A DNA stretch of 22,301 nucleotides from JBDZUZ01 sp040255445 (GCA_040255445.1 JBDZUZ010000051.1:1-22301); one strand, 5' to 3'; counted from the first letter of the stretch, positions 1 to 6,782 are shown. Notes: generated by a model from the letters alone, not told the origin. Program-made: numbers and translations.

Positions 1-129
1 TGCCAGGCTCGGCGCTGTCTGTGCCAGGACCGGAGCCGACCACCCGGCCGCCGCGGCGAGCGCGATACGAACAGCGCGGAGCGCGCTGCGCACCGACACC
101 GCCGCGGCGATCCGGGTGATCTCCACCAT
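1..129 (-). CDS. N-terminus of a secreted protein, cut by the window edge (possibly a TonB-dependent B12 receptor)
   Basis: The first 43 codons of a gene reading leftward off the window are open from an ATG at 129-127. The ATG overlaps the TGA stop of the upstream surface-protein gene (stop and start share one base in TGATG), so the two are probably translationally coupled. The translation has basic residues, then a hydrophobic Ala/Leu-rich stretch ending in Pro-Val-Leu-Ala followed by Gln, which looks like a Sec signal peptide with a cleavage site near residue 36. No mature domain is visible. The gene lies downstream of a cobalamin riboswitch and a surface protein, so a TonB-dependent outer-membrane vitamin B12 receptor is a natural guess. 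That identity is inference from context only. Confidence 0.75.
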   Translation of the reverse strand, partial: MVEITRIAAAVSVRSALRAVRIALAAAAGWSAPVLAQTAPSLA

Positions 130-962
130 CAGGCACCCGTCCCTTCCGTGCAGCGGCGTCGACGCGCTACGAACGCGAGCCCGCCGATCGCGATCGCCAA
201 CGCGCCGGGCGATGGGATGGGCCGCACCCGCGAGACGGCATCGATCTGCAGTGGTGCATTCGCGCCCGCGGCGTTGGTGATGCGGATGAACGAGATCTCG
301 CTCAGCCCCGTGAGGCCGATATCAACGCCGGTGCCACCGCCCGAGCCCGCATACGCCGCGGCGATCTCGCCGAACGAGCGGCCCATCGCGTTGAAGGCGG
401 GATCGACCGGCCGTGTGAAGTCGCTCTCGACCGCGCCGGGCGACACCGCGTAGGGGTCGGTCAGATCCGAGTAACCCAGCGTCGGGAAGAGATTGTCGGG
501 TCGAACGCCCGGCACGAGCCGCCAGTCGACGCCGTCGGCGCTGACCTCGGCCGCGCCGCTGGCCGCCGCGCTGAAGACGCCCGCGACCACGCCGCCGGGG
601 TACGCGCCGTCGATGTACCCGGTGTTGCCGAAGACCAGCAGATCCAGACCGAATGGATTGGCCGGGTCATCACGCACCGGCGAGTCGAACCGCAGCACCA
701 GCGAACCGCCGGTGCCGATGCTCACGATCTGATCGATGTCGTACGCCGGGTTGAACGGCGTGACAGTCGCGGCGAACGCCGTGCCCACGCCGGTCATCCG
801 CGCCGGCGACCCGAGCGCGGCCGCGGCGTTGGTGTAGGGCGCTGCATCCGCGCCGGGGACATACGACACGAACTGCGAGGCAAAGTCGGCCCCGGTGGCG
901 GTGAGGGCTGCGGATGCGACAGCACCCGCCGCGATGACGACGGACAAATCCAGTCTGTGCAC
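129..962 (-). CDS. PEP-CTERM-type surface protein under a B12 riboswitch
   Basis: This 277-residue protein has an N-terminal signal peptide (hydrophobic residues about 7-24). It ends in a PEP-CTERM-like sorting tag: Pro-Ser-Pro-Gly at about 250-253, a short hydrophobic helix, then four arginines at 267-270. The tag predicts processing by an exosortase-like enzyme and display at the cell surface. The middle is rich in beta-type sequence, including a Val-Ser-Ala-Asp-Gly-Val-Asp-Trp segment near 140 and Ile-Ser-Phe-Ile-Arg-Ile-Thr near 223. This resembles secreted adhesive or jelly-roll-like proteins, but I do not recognise a named domain. The start is GTG at 962-960; a GGAG lies 14 bases upstream, which is rather far. 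The gene is the first one after a cobalamin riboswitch and overlaps a second secreted gene, so a role in capturing corrinoids at the surface is inferred, not shown. Confidence 0.85.
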   Translation of the reverse strand: MHRLDLSVVIAAGAVASAALTATGADFASQFVSYVPGADAAPYTNAAAALGSPARMTGVGTAFAATVTPFNPAYDIDQIVSIGTGGSLVLRFDSPVRDDPANPFGLDLLVFGNTGYIDGAYPGGVVAGVFSAAASGAAEVSADGVDWRLVPGVRPDNLFPTLGYSDLTDPYAVSPGAVESDFTRPVDPAFNAMGRSFGEIAAAYAGSGGGTGVDIGLTGLSEISFIRITNAAGANAPLQIDAVSRVRPIPSPGALAIAIGGLAFVARRRRCTEGTGA

Positions 963-1179
963 GACTGCACCAACTTCTCCGCTCAGTGAGCGGTCTGGTG
1001 CCCCTCAGCCTGTTGAAAGGCGCGCGGAGGAGCAGCCCCGGGTCAGAAGAACCCGCCGGCCGGCGATCGCAGAAAACGGGGAAAGTGGCCGCGTCGGGAC
1101 GGGTCGCGACCATTTCACCGGTTCCCTTGCCGATCGGGCGGAACGCCCGTCGGCCGCGAGGGCCAACCAGCACTGGTCA
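963..1179 (-). other. Long 5' leader between riboswitch and surface-protein gene
   Basis: About 217 bases separate the B12 box from the GTG start. No convincing gene is seen here on either strand. The leader holds a GC-rich hairpin (CGGGCG/CGCCCG arms at 1135-1149, 3-base loop) and, at 1110-1128, a second segment resembling the riboswitch core motif. There is no T-run that would make a clear intrinsic terminator. The expression platform could therefore act by sequestering the ribosome site or through Rho; this is inference. Confidence 0.5.
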
Positions 1180-1374
1180 ACGGCAGGTCTTCCGGCTCCG
1201 GGCTCCACGGGTCGCCTTCCCAGTCGGGCCTCCAAGGCCCGTCCAGTGGCTGCGGGCCAGTTGGCCCGCGTGACCCGCTTCAGCACCCGATACGGCGGCG
1301 CGTCCGCGGTGGCATTTCACCACACTTCCCTTTTCACCCCCGGGTCCGCAACGCGGTCCGGAGGCACCATCGAC
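1180..1374 (-). ncRNA. Cobalamin (vitamin B12) riboswitch
   Basis: Read on the minus strand, the element opens with GGTGCC (1368-1363) and carries the core GGGAA...GGTGAAATGCC (1332-1311). It continues through a GCGGACGCGCCGCCGTA segment that matches the equivalent part of the E. coli btuB leader, and a GCCACTGG segment. It ends with the B12 box GCCGGAAGACCTGCC (1196-1182). The order and spacing match the cobalamin riboswitch class. In known members adenosylcobalamin or a related corrinoid binds the RNA and lowers expression of the genes behind it. A promoter lies just upstream. The element controls the surface-protein gene and probably the overlapping secreted gene. Confidence 0.93.
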
Positions 1375-1380
1375 GCCACC

Positions 1381-1408
1381 AGCGTACGGCCTCCGCGGCC
1401 GGTGTCAA
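1381..1408 (-). promoter_or_regulatory. Sigma70-type promoter for the riboswitch transcript
   Basis: On the minus strand a perfect TTGACA (1408-1403) is followed after 16 bases by TACGCT (1386-1381), which fits TAnnnT. Transcription would start near 1374, right at the 5' end of the riboswitch fold. The position relative to the RNA element makes this a convincing call without experiment. Confidence 0.7.
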
Positions 1409-1462
1409 ACCGAGCCGCGGAATCGACAGGTTGGCGCGGGCGGGTGTGTCGGCGAGGGCGGG

Positions 1463-2455
1463 TCAGTTCTTGGGGAAGAGGGCCCGGGTGGGCTCGGTGG
1501 CGGTCGAGCCGCCCCGCTGCACGATGCAGGTGTAGCCGTCGCGGATCGAGGCAGCGCCGACATCGCCGTCCTTGCGGAGGGCGTAGACGATCACGTTGAA
1601 ATCCGGGTGTCCGGCGGCATCGAGCAATCGGGGCTCACGGGTCCGGCGGGCCAGCAGCCGCAGAGCGGCCAGCGCGGCGTCCTGGGCCGAGAGGCCCGTC
1701 TCCATGCCGCGGACCGTCTCGTAGGCCACGCAGTTCTGCAGCGAGGCTTCGCCGCGGCCGGTCGCGCCCGCCGAGCCGACGTCGTTGTCGATGAAGAGGC
1801 CCGAGCCGACCACGGGCGAATCACCGGCGCGGCCGGGGAGCTTGTAGCTCAGGCCGCTGGTGCTCGTCGCCGCGTAGAGGTCGCCGTTGGCGTCGAGGCC
1901 CGAGACGTGGATCGTGCCCCAGGTCCGCGGCACGCCGGCGTGCTTGGCGCCGTCGCCGCTTTCTGTGTGCCCCGCATCGAGCGCGTGGCCGAAGCGCGAT
2001 TTGCCTTCATCGGGCGCGATCCAGGCATCGCGCTCGCTCAGCGACGCTTTCCACGCGAGCCACGCATCGCGGGCTTTGGGCGTGAGCAGATTCTCCTCGG
2101 TGTATCCGAGCTGTCTCGCGAAGCGGGAGGCGCCATCGCCGACGAGCAGCGCGTGGTCGGTCCGCCGCAGCACTTCGAGCGCGAGCGCGGCAGCGCGCCG
2201 GCAGCGCCGGAGCCCGGCTACAGCGCCCGCCTTGTGCCGCGGACCATCCATCACCGCGGCGTCCAGTTCGACCTCGCCCTCCTCGTTGGGAAGGCCGCCG
2301 TAGCCGACTGTCATCTCTTCGGGATCATCCTCGACCAGAGCGATGCCGGCGACGATCGCATCGAGCATCGGTGTGCTTCTGGCGATCAGCGACGCCGCGT
2401 GCGAGGTCGCGGGCGCACCGTTCCAGGACGCGATCAGCACCGGGCGCTGCGACAT
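1463..2455 (-). CDS. N4-(beta-N-acetylglucosaminyl)-L-asparaginase-like Ntn hydrolase
   Basis: A 330-residue member of the glycosylasparaginase/type-2 asparaginase family. These enzymes cleave themselves before a Thr that becomes the nucleophile, then hydrolyse an asparagine or GlcNAc-asparagine amide. The family's Val-Gly-Tyr-Gly-Gly-Leu-Pro-Asn-Glu segment is at about 50-58. The likely nucleophile is Thr181 in Trp-Gly-Thr-Ile-His-Val-Ser. The substrate-loop motif Pro-Gly-Arg-Ala-Gly-Asp-Ser-Pro sits near 207-214, and Ala-Gly-Ala-Thr-Gly-Arg-Gly-Glu near 229-236. No signal peptide is seen, so the enzyme is probably cytoplasmic, unlike lysosomal human AGA. The ATG at 2455 was chosen because homology starts at once and GGGAG lies 8 bases upstream; the longer open frame to 2611 overlaps the anti-sigma gene. 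It is the last gene of the sigma/anti-sigma operon, 22 bases behind the previous stop. Confidence 0.88.
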   Translation of the reverse strand: MSQRPVLIASWNGAPATSHAASLIARSTPMLDAIVAGIALVEDDPEEMTVGYGGLPNEEGEVELDAAVMDGPRHKAGAVAGLRRCRRAAALALEVLRRTDHALLVGDGASRFARQLGYTEENLLTPKARDAWLAWKASLSERDAWIAPDEGKSRFGHALDAGHTESGDGAKHAGVPRTWGTIHVSGLDANGDLYAATSTSGLSYKLPGRAGDSPVVGSGLFIDNDVGSAGATGRGEASLQNCVAYETVRGMETGLSAQDAALAALRLLARRTREPRLLDAAGHPDFNVIVYALRKDGDVGAASIRDGYTCIVQRGGSTATEPTRALFPKN

Positions 2456-2477
2456 CGATCGGACTCCCGCGGGTGTA

Positions 2478-3032
2478 TCACCGCCATGCGACACGGACAG
2501 GCAGCTGCGCCAGCACACGCTCCGCAGCACGCCGCGTGTCCTCGCGGAGCCGCTCTGCCTCGGCCACGAGCGGGTCCTCGATCCGCCGGAGCACCGGATC
2601 GGGCCGGGCATCGAGGTTCACGAGGGCTGCCGAGAGCGGCGAGGCCGCGGATGCGTTCGCCGCCAATCCGCCGGACTCGGTGGTCGTCACAGTGTGCATG
2701 CGAACGGCGAGGATGCCAACGCCCGCGGCGAGTGCTACCGCTGCGGCAAGTGCGCCGCCCCAGGCCCGCCAGCCGGCGAGCCCACCGCCGTGGATCCGTG
2801 CGATCGGCGCGGGCGCCGAGATCGCCGCATCGATCCGATCAGTCAGAGACGCGGGCGCCGGCGCCATCGCGGTCGCCCAGCCCGCGCGCAGGGCCGCATC
2901 CGCGGCGTGCTGCCGCGAGAACTCGGTCGCGAAGCGGTCCGCGGCGTCGTTGAGCGCGGCATGCCCGTCGTTCCGCGGCGTGCGGTCATCGACCGCCGCG
3001 GAGATCCGAAGGATCTCGGTCTCGTTCATCAT
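2478..3032 (-). CDS. Putative membrane-bound anti-sigma factor
   Basis: This 184-residue protein has a soluble N-terminal part of about 85 residues, one transmembrane helix (about 91-111, Ala/Gly/Val-rich) and a C-terminal part of about 70 residues predicted to lie outside the cytoplasm. The C-terminal part ends in an Arg/Glu-rich helix. This is the layout of an anti-sigma factor that holds an ECF sigma factor at the membrane. The start ATG (3032) overlaps the sigma stop in an ATGA arrangement and has GGAGG 6 bases upstream. The His-x3-Cys-x2-Cys zinc motif of ZAS-type anti-sigma factors is absent, as is any cysteine. The assignment therefore rests on topology and on the adjacent sigma gene. 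Confidence 0.75.
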   Translation of the reverse strand: MMNETEILRISAAVDDRTPRNDGHAALNDAADRFATEFSRQHAADAALRAGWATAMAPAPASLTDRIDAAISAPAPIARIHGGGLAGWRAWGGALAAAVALAAGVGILAVRMHTVTTTESGGLAANASAASPLSAALVNLDARPDPVLRRIEDPLVAEAERLREDTRRAAERVLAQLPVRVAWR

Positions 3033-3793
3033 GATGCGCCTCCAACCAGCCCGCCGCGCCCCGCGGTCATGGGCCGGTCTGTCGTGACTTGCTGCGTCGT
3101 CTCGATCTCGCCGCCGGATGCGGCCCGCACGCGAGCCGCGTCCAGGCCATCGCGGGCCGCGGCATCCATGAGCTTCTCCCGCGCGCGGAACAAAGCGACA
3201 CGCACCGCGACCTCGCTCTTGCCGACCACCGTCCCGATGTCGGCCATGCTCAGGTCCTCGGCGTAGCGAAGCCAGAGCAACGTGTGCTGATCGTCGGTGA
3301 GCTCGCGGCCGGCGATCTCCCACAGCTGCGCGCCGAGCCGCTCGGGCTCGGTCCGCTCCGCCGGTTCGGCATTGCTGGTGTCCTGAGCCCGCTCCATCTC
3401 GGTCAGCACCAGCCGGCCGCGGCGGCGGCTCCGGTGTGTGCTCACCGCCAGGCGCAGGCCGATCGTGTAGAGCCACGTGGTGAACTTCCTCGTCGGGTCG
3501 AAGGTTCCGATCGCCCGCCAGGCACGGACGAAGGTCTCCTGGGTCAGGTCCTCGGCCTCGTGCGCATCACCGACACGCCGCAGCAGGAAGTTGAAGAGCC
3601 GGGGCGACAGCGAGCGGACCAGTTCGGAGTACGCGCTGCGATCGCCCGCCGCGGCCCGCGCAGCGAGCACCTCCGGCGCGACATCGCCGCTGGGCGCGGT
3701 CCGTGTTGCGGGCGTTCGCGCTGTCATGTTCTCCCGCGGCCGTCGAGTCCGACGACCGACTGCGATCCCTCCGCTCGGCGCCGCCGTGCTCAC
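3029..3793 (-). CDS. ECF-family RNA polymerase sigma factor
   Basis: A sigma-70 region 2 lies at about residues 55-122. It includes Ala-Glu-Asp-Leu-Thr-Gln-Glu-Thr-Phe at 80-88 and the Trp-Leu-Tyr-Thr-Ile segment of the promoter-melting helix. Region 4 lies at about 155-212 with a helix-turn-helix (Met-Ala-Asp-Ile-Gly...Ser-Glu-Val-Ala-Val-Arg). Regions 1.1 and 3 are absent, as in ECF sigma factors. A tail of about 40 residues follows region 4. The GTG at 3793 overlaps the TGA of the upstream gene (GTGA), which suggests coupling. The alternative is the ATG at 3727, which has GGGAG just 3 bases upstream and removes 22 basic residues; either is possible. The stop overlaps the putative anti-sigma start. 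The sigma factor probably directs its own operon through the candidate promoter at 4907-4934. Confidence 0.93.
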   Translation of the reverse strand: MSTAAPSGGIAVGRRTRRPRENMTARTPATRTAPSGDVAPEVLAARAAAGDRSAYSELVRSLSPRLFNFLLRRVGDAHEAEDLTQETFVRAWRAIGTFDPTRKFTTWLYTIGLRLAVSTHRSRRRGRLVLTEMERAQDTSNAEPAERTEPERLGAQLWEIAGRELTDDQHTLLWLRYAEDLSMADIGTVVGKSEVAVRVALFRAREKLMDAAARDGLDAARVRAASGGEIETTQQVTTDRPMTAGRGGLVGGAS

Positions 3794-4803
3794 TCCGCAC
3801 GCGGCCGTGTCGCGGCCTCGTTGCGTGACTGCATCATCTCGACCGCCTCGATCACCTTGCTCGCGGCCTTGCGGGCGGTCACGCGGAGCGTGCTGCCATC
3901 GGCCACAACACGCACGGCCTTGGCGACATCCGCGATCGCCGGGTTCTCCCGCGCCTGGAGCTGCACCATGGCGACGCCGCCCTGGAAGATCTGCTGCATC
4001 GTGCCGGCGTTCTCGGGGGTTCCCGCGTCGATGGCGACATCGATGAAGACGATGGCGCCCTCGGGCGAAGCGGTCTCGCCCAGCTCCATGTGCATCGTCT
4101 TCATGTTGCGCGCGATCTGAGAACCCGCGGACGAGGCGCCCGCCTGGTGCGCTGCCGCGATGACGAAGGCGTCGGTGCGCGCCTGCAGACGGAGCGGGTG
4201 TTCGGGCGCTGTGCTCAGGCTCTCGCCGGGATCGGCGATCACCGCGATCGCACGGTCGAGCCGCTCGACAGCGCGGGAGAGCACGACGATCCGGAGGTCG
4301 GCATCGGCCGCGGGCCGGACCGATGCGAACCAGCGGTCGCCGCCGATGGTCGCGGCGTAGACCGTGCCGTGCGGCCGCTCCAGGAGCGTGACATCCGCGA
4401 GGCCGGCTTCCTTGAGACGCGTGTGCAACTGGTCGACGACCGAGGAGGAGACCAGGACGGCGACGCCCTCTTCCTCGGCCGAACCGGCCCCGTAGATGGT
4501 GAGGCCCTTGATGTCCCGCTGGGGGTCGATGGCGAGCTTCGCGCTCAGATCGGCCAGCCCGGGGAGGTCAACGTTCAGAGCCTTGGCCAGGAAGCGGCCC
4601 AGGTCGGTCTTGAGGGCCGCCTCGATATCGACATGGACCAGCCAGGCCGCGGCCCGGTCGACGACGAGCGGATCCAGGGGGGCGCGGGCGAGGGCCAGTC
4701 CGCTGAGGGATGCGAGGGCGATCGCGCCGGCGGCGATGAGCGTCGCGGCCCGGCGGCCGGCGTGGCGGCCGGCGTGGCGGGTCGTCCGGTGGTAGAGGGT
4801 CAT
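3790..4803 (-). CDS. Secreted protein of unknown function heading the sigma-factor operon
   Basis: A 337-residue protein with an Arg-rich start and a hydrophobic segment (about 20-40) ending in Leu-Ala-Leu-Ala, consistent with a Sec signal peptide. The mature part is a mix of helix and strand without cysteines or a motif I recognise. An alternation such as Ala-Trp-Leu-Val-His-Val-Asp near the mature N-terminus suggests a soluble alpha/beta fold. AGGAG sits 7 bases before the ATG at 4803. The stop overlaps the GTG of the sigma gene, so the protein is made together with the sigma/anti-sigma pair. It may be an envelope sensor or target of that system; this is inference from position only. Confidence 0.83.
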   Translation of the reverse strand: MTLYHRTTRHAGRHAGRRAATLIAAGAIALASLSGLALARAPLDPLVVDRAAAWLVHVDIEAALKTDLGRFLAKALNVDLPGLADLSAKLAIDPQRDIKGLTIYGAGSAEEEGVAVLVSSSVVDQLHTRLKEAGLADVTLLERPHGTVYAATIGGDRWFASVRPAADADLRIVVLSRAVERLDRAIAVIADPGESLSTAPEHPLRLQARTDAFVIAAAHQAGASSAGSQIARNMKTMHMELGETASPEGAIVFIDVAIDAGTPENAGTMQQIFQGGVAMVQLQARENPAIADVAKAVRVVADGSTLRVTARKAASKVIEAVEMMQSRNEAATRPRAE

Positions 4804-4906
4804 GAGGGAACTCCTGTCGCTGTCTGCCGGTCTGGGCGGATCCGGGGACCGCCCGGGACACAGAGGGGGCGGGCTCCCGCGAGAATCGACGCCGCGGATG
4901 TGACGG

Positions 4907-4934
4907 TATACGCCGCGGGCGGGGACGAGTTACC
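4907..4934 (-). promoter_or_regulatory. Candidate ECF-type promoter of the sigma-factor operon
   Basis: On the minus strand GGTAAC (4934-4929) is followed after exactly 16 bases by CGTATA (4912-4907). ECF promoters commonly combine a -35 like GGAAC with a -10 starting CGT at this spacing. It lies about 104 bases before the first gene of an operon that encodes an ECF sigma factor, so autoregulation is plausible. No biochemical evidence. Confidence 0.4.
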
Positions 4935-4990
4935 GCCTTGGCAAAGGGCGTGGCGATGGGGGAGCGCAGGGCCGGCTCAGCGGAAGTCCC

Positions 4991-5028
4991 AAAAAAGAAG
5001 CGGGCGGCCCCTGGAAGGAGCCGCCCGC
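4991..5028 (-). terminator. Intrinsic terminator behind the porin gene
   Basis: On the minus strand GCGGGCGGC (5028-5020) and GCCGCCCGC (5008-5000) form a perfect 9-bp stem with an 11-base loop. The stem is followed directly by TTCTTTTTT (4999-4991). This is a textbook Rho-independent terminator about 40 bases behind the porin stop. Confidence 0.92.
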
Positions 5029-5067
5029 CGTCAAATCAAGCGTTGGACCGTGAAGCTGTCTCTTGGA

Positions 5068-6309
5068 TTAGAAGAGGAGCTGGAAGGTCGCGCGGAGGTC
5101 CCACTGGCTGTCCTCGCCGCTCTCGAGCAGGCCGGTGCCGTTGCTGGTGGGGACGATGCCGCCGGTGTTGCCCTGCTCATCCAGGAACCACTGGAGGTCG
5201 AGGGTGAAGCGGGCGACGTGGCTGTTCGGGATCACGTAGTAGTTGGTACCGACGGTGATCGTCGAGAAGTTGTCGACGTCGGCGGCGCGGTCATCATCGG
5301 GGATGATGATGTCGTAGCGGCCGAAGAGCTCCCACTGGTCAGCGACGAAGATACCGCCCTGGACGACGACGCCGAAGTCATCGGTCTCGTCGGAGCCATC
5401 GACCTCGGCGCGCTGCCAGATGGCGGCGGCGAAGGCGTTCCAGCCGTTGCCCTCGACGGAGACGTCGGCGGTCAGGCCGAGGAACTCAGCGTCGGTGGTG
5501 GCGACGGTCTCGCCGCCGTCCTGCCAGTGAACGGCCGCGCCGGCCATACCGGTGAAGTCGTTGCCGCGCCAGCTGGTGAAGTCGCTGAAGCGGCTCCAGT
5601 CGTTGCCGGACCACATGAACTCACCGCGGGCGGTGATGGCGTAGTCGGCCTCGGCCTCGGAGTCGAACGGGGTGTTGACGGTGCGAGCGCCGTCGGAGAG
5701 GGCCGCCATGAAGCGGAACTGCTCGGCGGTGTAACCGAGCTGGATGCCCTGCGAGCGGTCCTGGTTGAAGGCCTCGTTGGTGATCGAGCGGTCACCGGCG
5801 AGCTGGTACTTGCTGCTCACCGACTCCTCGCGGAGGAAGGGGACCTTGAACTGGCCCCACATGACCTCCCAACCCTCGCCGAAGTCGTAGCTGACGAAGG
5901 CGTCCTCGAGCTCGAACGAGCCGCCGTCGCGATCGAACGCGCCGAGGATCTTGTAGCCGAACTTGTTGGCGACCTTGCCCGAGAGCTCGAGCTTGGTGCG
6001 GCGGGTCTGGAAGCCGGTGGTCAGATCGTTGTCGTTGTCGTCCAGGCCGGCATCATCGTCGCGGCTGTTCAGGTGGAACTGAAACTGGATCTGGCCGCCG
6101 ATGTTGAGCACGTTCTCCTTGTTGGCATCAGCCATGTAGAACTTGCCCTTCTCGTGCCCGGCGTTGCCGTTCGCGAGGTAGCTGGAACGAACCGTCGCGT
6201 CATTGACCAGCTCGGCCGCGTACGCGCGGGTCGAGTCGGTCTGAGCGAGGGCCACCGAGGCGGTGGCGAGGCCGGCGAGGGCCACGAGCATCTGCTTGCG
6301 AGTCGTCAT
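5068..6309 (-). CDS. OprO/OprP-type outer-membrane porin
   Basis: A 413-residue protein with a signal peptide (first ~22 residues, ending Val-Ala-Leu-Ala before Gln). Its mature part is full of alternating polar/aromatic strands typical of a beta-barrel and ends in phenylalanine (Leu-Leu-Phe), the usual signal for outer-membrane assembly. Segments such as Gln-Thr-Arg-Arg-Thr-Lys-Leu-Glu-Leu-Ser-Gly, Phe-Glu-Leu-Glu-Asp-Ala-Phe-Val-Ser-Tyr and Trp-Gly-Gln-Phe-Lys-Val-Pro-Phe match the phosphate-selective porin O/P family. The substrate need not be phosphate. Many acidic Asp-rich loops are present. The ATG at 6309 was chosen because the signal peptide starts there; AAGGGG lies about 10 bases upstream. 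It is a single-gene unit with its own terminator and a long leader. Confidence 0.9.
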   Translation of the reverse strand: MTTRKQMLVALAGLATASVALAQTDSTRAYAAELVNDATVRSSYLANGNAGHEKGKFYMADANKENVLNIGGQIQFQFHLNSRDDDAGLDDNDNDLTTGFQTRRTKLELSGKVANKFGYKILGAFDRDGGSFELEDAFVSYDFGEGWEVMWGQFKVPFLREESVSSKYQLAGDRSITNEAFNQDRSQGIQLGYTAEQFRFMAALSDGARTVNTPFDSEAEADYAITARGEFMWSGNDWSRFSDFTSWRGNDFTGMAGAAVHWQDGGETVATTDAEFLGLTADVSVEGNGWNAFAAAIWQRAEVDGSDETDDFGVVVQGGIFVADQWELFGRYDIIIPDDDRAADVDNFSTITVGTNYYVIPNSHVARFTLDLQWFLDEQGNTGGIVPTSNGTGLLESGEDSQWDLRATFQLLF

Positions 6310-6782
6310 CTTCACTGTCCCCTTGGCATGACTAACGGTCAGTCCTTGACGAGCCGTCGACCCGTGGACGCCTCCGTCCACTTTCAGGGCCTTTGCGTTG
6401 CTGGGTCACCGACCGTTCGTGACCCCGCACGCGGGTGGTCAATCCTGTCCACTGCCGCGCCGTCCCAAATTTCGGTCCGCGGAGCTTAGTGGGTACATAC
6501 TTTCTCATCCAGTCGGCACGCGGGCGCGCAGAACTTGTCAGATAGCTCTGCCGGGCTCAAGCCGATCCCCCGCCAAGCCGGGGGCGAACGGCCGGCCGCC
6601 GCGGCGGGTTCCTGTCGTTTGTAAGTGCATGCTAAACAGCAACTTGCGGAGCGCGTTTTCGCCGGGCCCCGACATCCGAACGCCCGTACAGCTTCCGATC
6701 GGGTGTCCAAATCCGATCGGGGGAGGCGCCCCAGAGCCCCAAAAAAATTTTTCCCGGGGGGGTCAAAAACCGCTGGACACAC
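6310..6782 (-). promoter_or_regulatory. Long regulatory gap upstream of the porin
   Basis: This stretch of about 470 bases carries no convincing gene. It holds several perfect inverted repeats: 7-bp arms at 6364-6370/6375-6381 with a 4-base loop, and GGGTCAC/GTGACCC at 6403-6409/6419-6425. There is also a possible ECF-like promoter on the minus strand, GGAACC (6612-6607), 16 bases, CGTTCG (6590-6585). Two direct copies of CCGATCGGG (6695-6703, 6713-6721) and an A7-T5-C3-G7 homopolymer cluster (6741-6762) lie near the end of the UPF0316 gene. No classical TTGACA/TATAAT pair was found. Confidence 0.5.

Noticed and set aside
1135..1149. Hairpin in the B12 leader as an intrinsic terminator
   Set aside because: The stem is perfect (6 bp) but no T-run follows on the minus strand, so termination by this hairpin alone is not supported.
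1607..2953. A 448-codon plus-strand frame opposite the asparaginase-like and anti-sigma genes
   Set aside because: It is antisense to conserved sequence and becomes Arg/Pro-rich low-complexity towards its end.
4090..6489. A 799-codon open frame on the plus strand across the porin and the upstream secreted-protein gene
   Set aside because: It spans two real minus-strand genes, their gap and the porin terminator. The product is a Val/Glu/Gly/Asp-rich mirror of the genes with no recognisable domain.
6310..6782. A small gene or known riboswitch in the porin leader
   Set aside because: No open frame with a ribosome site and no hallmark of a riboswitch class I know; only hairpins and possible promoter elements were found.
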